Assembly: GCA_015488855.1 (NCBI GenBank)
Contig: WFMY01000164.1
Coordinates: forward strand, 1-5,379
Direction: 5' to 3'
Origin: Helicobacteraceae bacterium
Lineage (GTDB): Bacteria; Campylobacterota; Campylobacteria; Campylobacterales; Sulfurimonadaceae
Length of the DNA: 5,379 nucleotides
Numbering within the stretch: the first letter of the stretch is position 1; every line of letters begins with the position of its first letter. Below the pieces are notes generated by a model, which saw only the letters and a list, made by a program, of their open reading frames with translations, searched no databases and had not been told where the DNA came from. Made by a program: the position numbers and the translations under genes. This document shows positions 3,054 through 5,379 of this stretch, piece by piece.

Positions 3054-5270
3054 ATGAAATCTATCATTACACTGCTCTTTGCATCGACCCTCCTTTTTAC
3101 AAGCCTTTATGCAAAACCAGACACTCCGTCTTCTGAGATAGCTTCAAAGTTTCATGTTAGCGTTGTCGATTCTAAAACCGCCAATAAAAAGTATAAACAT
3201 GGTGCTGTATTTGTAGACACTAGAAAAGTTCCCGAGTATGCTGTAAAGCATATCAAAGGTGCAATCTCTGCTTTTTATGATGAAAAAGGTGGCAATGCAA
3301 ATAAGATAGTTGATTTTGATAACTCTAAAGATATCTATCATGATGCTCGGCTATCTGCAGATAAAACAAAAGATTTGATCTTTTACTGTAATGGCATTAA
3401 ATGTTGGAAGTCCTATAAAGCTGCTGTAACAACTGCAAAGAAAGGTTACACCAATGTATATTGGTTGAGAGAGGGGATAGGCAAATATGCCAAAGCTGGC
3501 TATGAAGTTGATGGAGTTAATATTGTAGGAAAAATAGATGCAAAAATCATAAAAAATGATTTGAAGCTTCATGTTACAGTAGGTGTTATTATTGGCATCG
3601 TGATGGCTATCATTCTATTTTTCACATTTAAATATATTATTATGAAAAAATCTTATCTTATCTCTACAAAACTTTTAAGCAATATATTTATCATCGTTTT
3701 AAGTATGGGTATTATTGGTTATTTTTCTCTGAGTTCCTCAAAAGATGGGCAGATAGCCATAGATCATATCTATGAAGACAATTTCAAGCCACAAAATGAA
3801 CTCCTACATGCAATCAGTAATTTTAATTCTATTCAAAATAATCTTTCCTACTCTCTTACAGGCCTAGTAGCATTTGAGGGGGCACGAGTTGCCCTCATAG
3901 ACACAAGAAAAAAGATGAAAACAATCATCTCTCATGTGATGCAAAGCGATTTTTACAAAGATGCACAAATAAAAAACTCTTTTGATATCATCATAAACGA
4001 GTATAGAAATTCAGAACATCTCTTAGATACACTGCAACAGGCCTATCTCAAAGAAGATAAAAAGGTGTTGGTTAATCTTGCATCAAATGAATGGGCACTT
4101 TCAAGTGCCATCATCAATAAACAATTTAATATCATTGAACAAAAAGTCAATACAAAAATAAAAGAGATCTACAACAAAAGTACACTTAATCTTAAAAAGA
4201 CATTTTATGATGTGCTCATCCTTATCGTCTTTTTTATCTTTGTTTCTGCAACACTCAACACTATTTTATATATCTTCATGAAGTCCTCCATACTTGGTAT
4301 CAGGAACAATATGGTTTCCATGCTCGATACACTTGACCTCTCACGAGAATTTGTTGACTACAAAAGAGATGAACTAGGCGAAATCTATAAAGCGTTTGCC
4401 CACCTCATAGAAAAAGTGGGAGAAGTCCTCCACGATGCTAAAGATTCTTCGCAAAATAATGCACAAAACACTTTAGAGATGAAAAATAGCGCAGAAGCAA
4501 TTAGTAATGGAGCTTCGCAAGAGTTTGAACTCGTAAATACAACCAAGAGCATGAGTGATGAGATGAAAGAAACCCTCTCTGCCACTTCATCAAATGTACA
4601 AAAAACACAAAAGGAAACTACACAGGCTCAAAATAATCTTGAAGAACTTCAAGAAAATGTGATGCAAATTGTAAATCAAATCCAAGAAAACGCTTATAGA
4701 GAAGAAGATATCTCAGCAAAACTCAACCAACTTACAGATGATGCACAAAAAATTACAGATGTCCTGAGCATCATAGAAGATATCGCGGACAAAACAAATC
4801 TACTAGCACTCAATGCTGCCATAGAAGCTGCTCGTGCAGGTGAACACGGAAGAGGCTTTGCGGTAGTTGCTGACGAAGTAAGAAAACTGGCTGAGAGTAC
4901 ACAAAAGGCTATCGGTGAGATCCATAGCAATGTAAGTGTCATAGTGCAATCTATCATGGATGCTAGTATAAACATGAATGACAATGTGCAAAAAACAAAA
5001 ATGCTTAGTGACGACTCTGAACTGATGAAAAAGAAACTTCAAGAGACCAAAAGCATCATAACGAGTACGGCTACTTTAGCTTCTTCTTCTTTAACAAGTA
5101 CACAAGAGGTTCAAAAGAATGCAGAGCTTGTCATCAACAATATTGAAGTGATAGACAAAATCGTCAAGCAAAATAAAGACAACGCACTCAATATCTCAAA
5201 TAGTGCTAATGAAGTTTATAAAATATCTCAAACTCTTAAAGGGCAACTCGATAAGTTTAGAACTAAATAG
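3054..5270 (+). CDS. Methyl-accepting chemotaxis protein with an N-terminal periplasmic rhodanese domain
   Basis: A 738-residue chemoreceptor. Residues 1-20 form a signal peptide (MKSIITLLFASTLLFTSLYA), followed by a periplasmic rhodanese-like domain at about 25-158. It has VDTRKVPEYAVKHIKGAIS (54-72) as the typical rhodanese CH2A-like segment and the active-site loop FYCNGIKCWKS (110-120) with Cys112 and Cys117. Membrane segment 1 (about 172-197) crosses inward, a short basic turn (198-206) follows, and segment 2 (about 207-227) crosses outward. Residues 228-384 form a helical, 4HB-like periplasmic sensor region. Segment 3 (about 385-409) returns inward. A HAMP-like linker spans about 408-460, with DLSREF and DELGEIYKAF. 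The long coiled-coil signalling domain (about 460-738) has the kinase-control tip core DKTNLLALNAAIEAARAG (579-596) and HGRGFAVVADEVRKLAEST. There is no C-terminal NWETF-type CheR tether. It should pass signals to CheA/CheW; a sulfur-compound ligand is inferred from the rhodanese domain. Domain calls are firm, the ligand is not known. Confidence 0.93.
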   Translation: MKSIITLLFASTLLFTSLYAKPDTPSSEIASKFHVSVVDSKTANKKYKHGAVFVDTRKVPEYAVKHIKGAISAFYDEKGGNANKIVDFDNSKDIYHDARLSADKTKDLIFYCNGIKCWKSYKAAVTTAKKGYTNVYWLREGIGKYAKAGYEVDGVNIVGKIDAKIIKNDLKLHVTVGVIIGIVMAIILFFTFKYIIMKKSYLISTKLLSNIFIIVLSMGIIGYFSLSSSKDGQIAIDHIYEDNFKPQNELLHAISNFNSIQNNLSYSLTGLVAFEGARVALIDTRKKMKTIISHVMQSDFYKDAQIKNSFDIIINEYRNSEHLLDTLQQAYLKEDKKVLVNLASNEWALSSAIINKQFNIIEQKVNTKIKEIYNKSTLNLKKTFYDVLILIVFFIFVSATLNTILYIFMKSSILGIRNNMVSMLDTLDLSREFVDYKRDELGEIYKAFAHLIEKVGEVLHDAKDSSQNNAQNTLEMKNSAEAISNGASQEFELVNTTKSMSDEMKETLSATSSNVQKTQKETTQAQNNLEELQENVMQIVNQIQENAYREEDISAKLNQLTDDAQKITDVLSIIEDIADKTNLLALNAAIEAARAGEHGRGFAVVADEVRKLAESTQKAIGEIHSNVSVIVQSIMDASINMNDNVQKTKMLSDDSELMKKKLQETKSIITSTATLASSSLTSTQEVQKNAELVINNIEVIDKIVKQNKDNALNISNSANEVYKISQTLKGQLDKFRTK

Positions 5271-5379
5271 TAGCGTCGCTTAGCGCAACTATGTCCTTGT
5301 TGCACTTGATTTTATGAACCATATCAACTACTTCAAAATCTACTAATTTAGTTTTTGAAGCAAGAGTAGCATCTCTAAA
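5263..5379 (-). CDS. 3' end of an unidentified gene, converging on the chemoreceptor
   Basis: On the minus strand only one frame stays open from the window edge, giving 38 codons and a TAG stop at 5265-5263. The C-terminal residues include KTKLVDFEVVDMVHKIKC and end in DIVALSDATI. I do not recognise the family. The other two minus frames have stops within a few dozen bases, and codon use in this frame looks ordinary, so a real gene end is plausible. Its last 8 bases overlap the end of the chemoreceptor gene in a tail-to-tail arrangement. No intrinsic terminator was seen between or within the two ends. The 5' part lies outside the window. Confidence 0.55.
   Translation of the reverse strand, partial: FRDATLASKTKLVDFEVVDMVHKIKCNKDIVALSDATI

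Noticed and set aside
4694..4984. Minus-strand 96-codon frame rich in Ser and Ala
   Set aside because: This is the reverse reading of the highly conserved MCP signalling core, whose codon composition commonly leaves the opposite strand open.
5271..5300. TAGCG-type short repeats as a bidirectional terminator
   Set aside because: AGCGTCGCT is palindromic but the arms are only 4 bp and no T run follows on either strand.
1..5379. CRISPR array, tRNA, rRNA or insertion sequence
   Set aside because: No regularly spaced direct repeats, no cloverleaf-type tRNA sequence, no rRNA stretch and no transposase reading were seen.

Overview
The window is AT-rich and most likely comes from a free-living sulfur-metabolising member of the Campylobacterota (Sulfurimonas-like). 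This is an inference from three things: promoters that rely on TATGNTANAAT-type extended -10 boxes without clear -35 boxes, the style of the MnmG and riboflavin synthase proteins, and a chemoreceptor carrying a periplasmic rhodanese (sulfur-transfer) domain. No 16S or other decisive marker is present.

Layout. (1) 1-1306, minus strand: the first 435 codons of mnmG (gidA), a tRNA wobble-uridine modification enzyme; its 3' end is outside the window. (2) 1307-1581: a 275-base gap that is unusually dense in signals. It holds a minus-strand promoter for mnmG, a divergent plus-strand promoter, a 5' leader with two mutually exclusive hairpins around a perfect AGGAGG Shine-Dalgarno, an 18-codon hydrophobic ORF (GTG start), a hairpin just after its stop, and a palindrome that places -10 boxes on both strands. 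The minus-strand box points back across the small ORF. This is the layout expected of a type I toxin-antitoxin locus (hydrophobic peptide plus antisense RNA) and is the main candidate for an undescribed system here. (3) 1582-2262, plus strand: a cytoplasmic Sel1-repeat protein. (4) 2259-2340: tandem inverted repeats in a locally GC-rich gap. (5) 2356-2973, plus strand: riboflavin synthase. (6) 3054-5270, plus strand: a 738-residue chemoreceptor with signal peptide, periplasmic rhodanese domain, three membrane segments, a second periplasmic helical sensor region, HAMP-like linker and a full MCP signalling domain. (7) 5263-5379, minus strand: the 3' end of an unidentified gene that converges on the chemoreceptor and overlaps its last 8 bases.

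The four large genes are not an obvious pathway; they look like ordinary neighbours with separate promoters (mnmG divergent; sel1 and the chemoreceptor each with a -10 candidate). The biology worth following lies in the mnmG-sel1 gap and in the rhodanese-chemoreceptor fusion.
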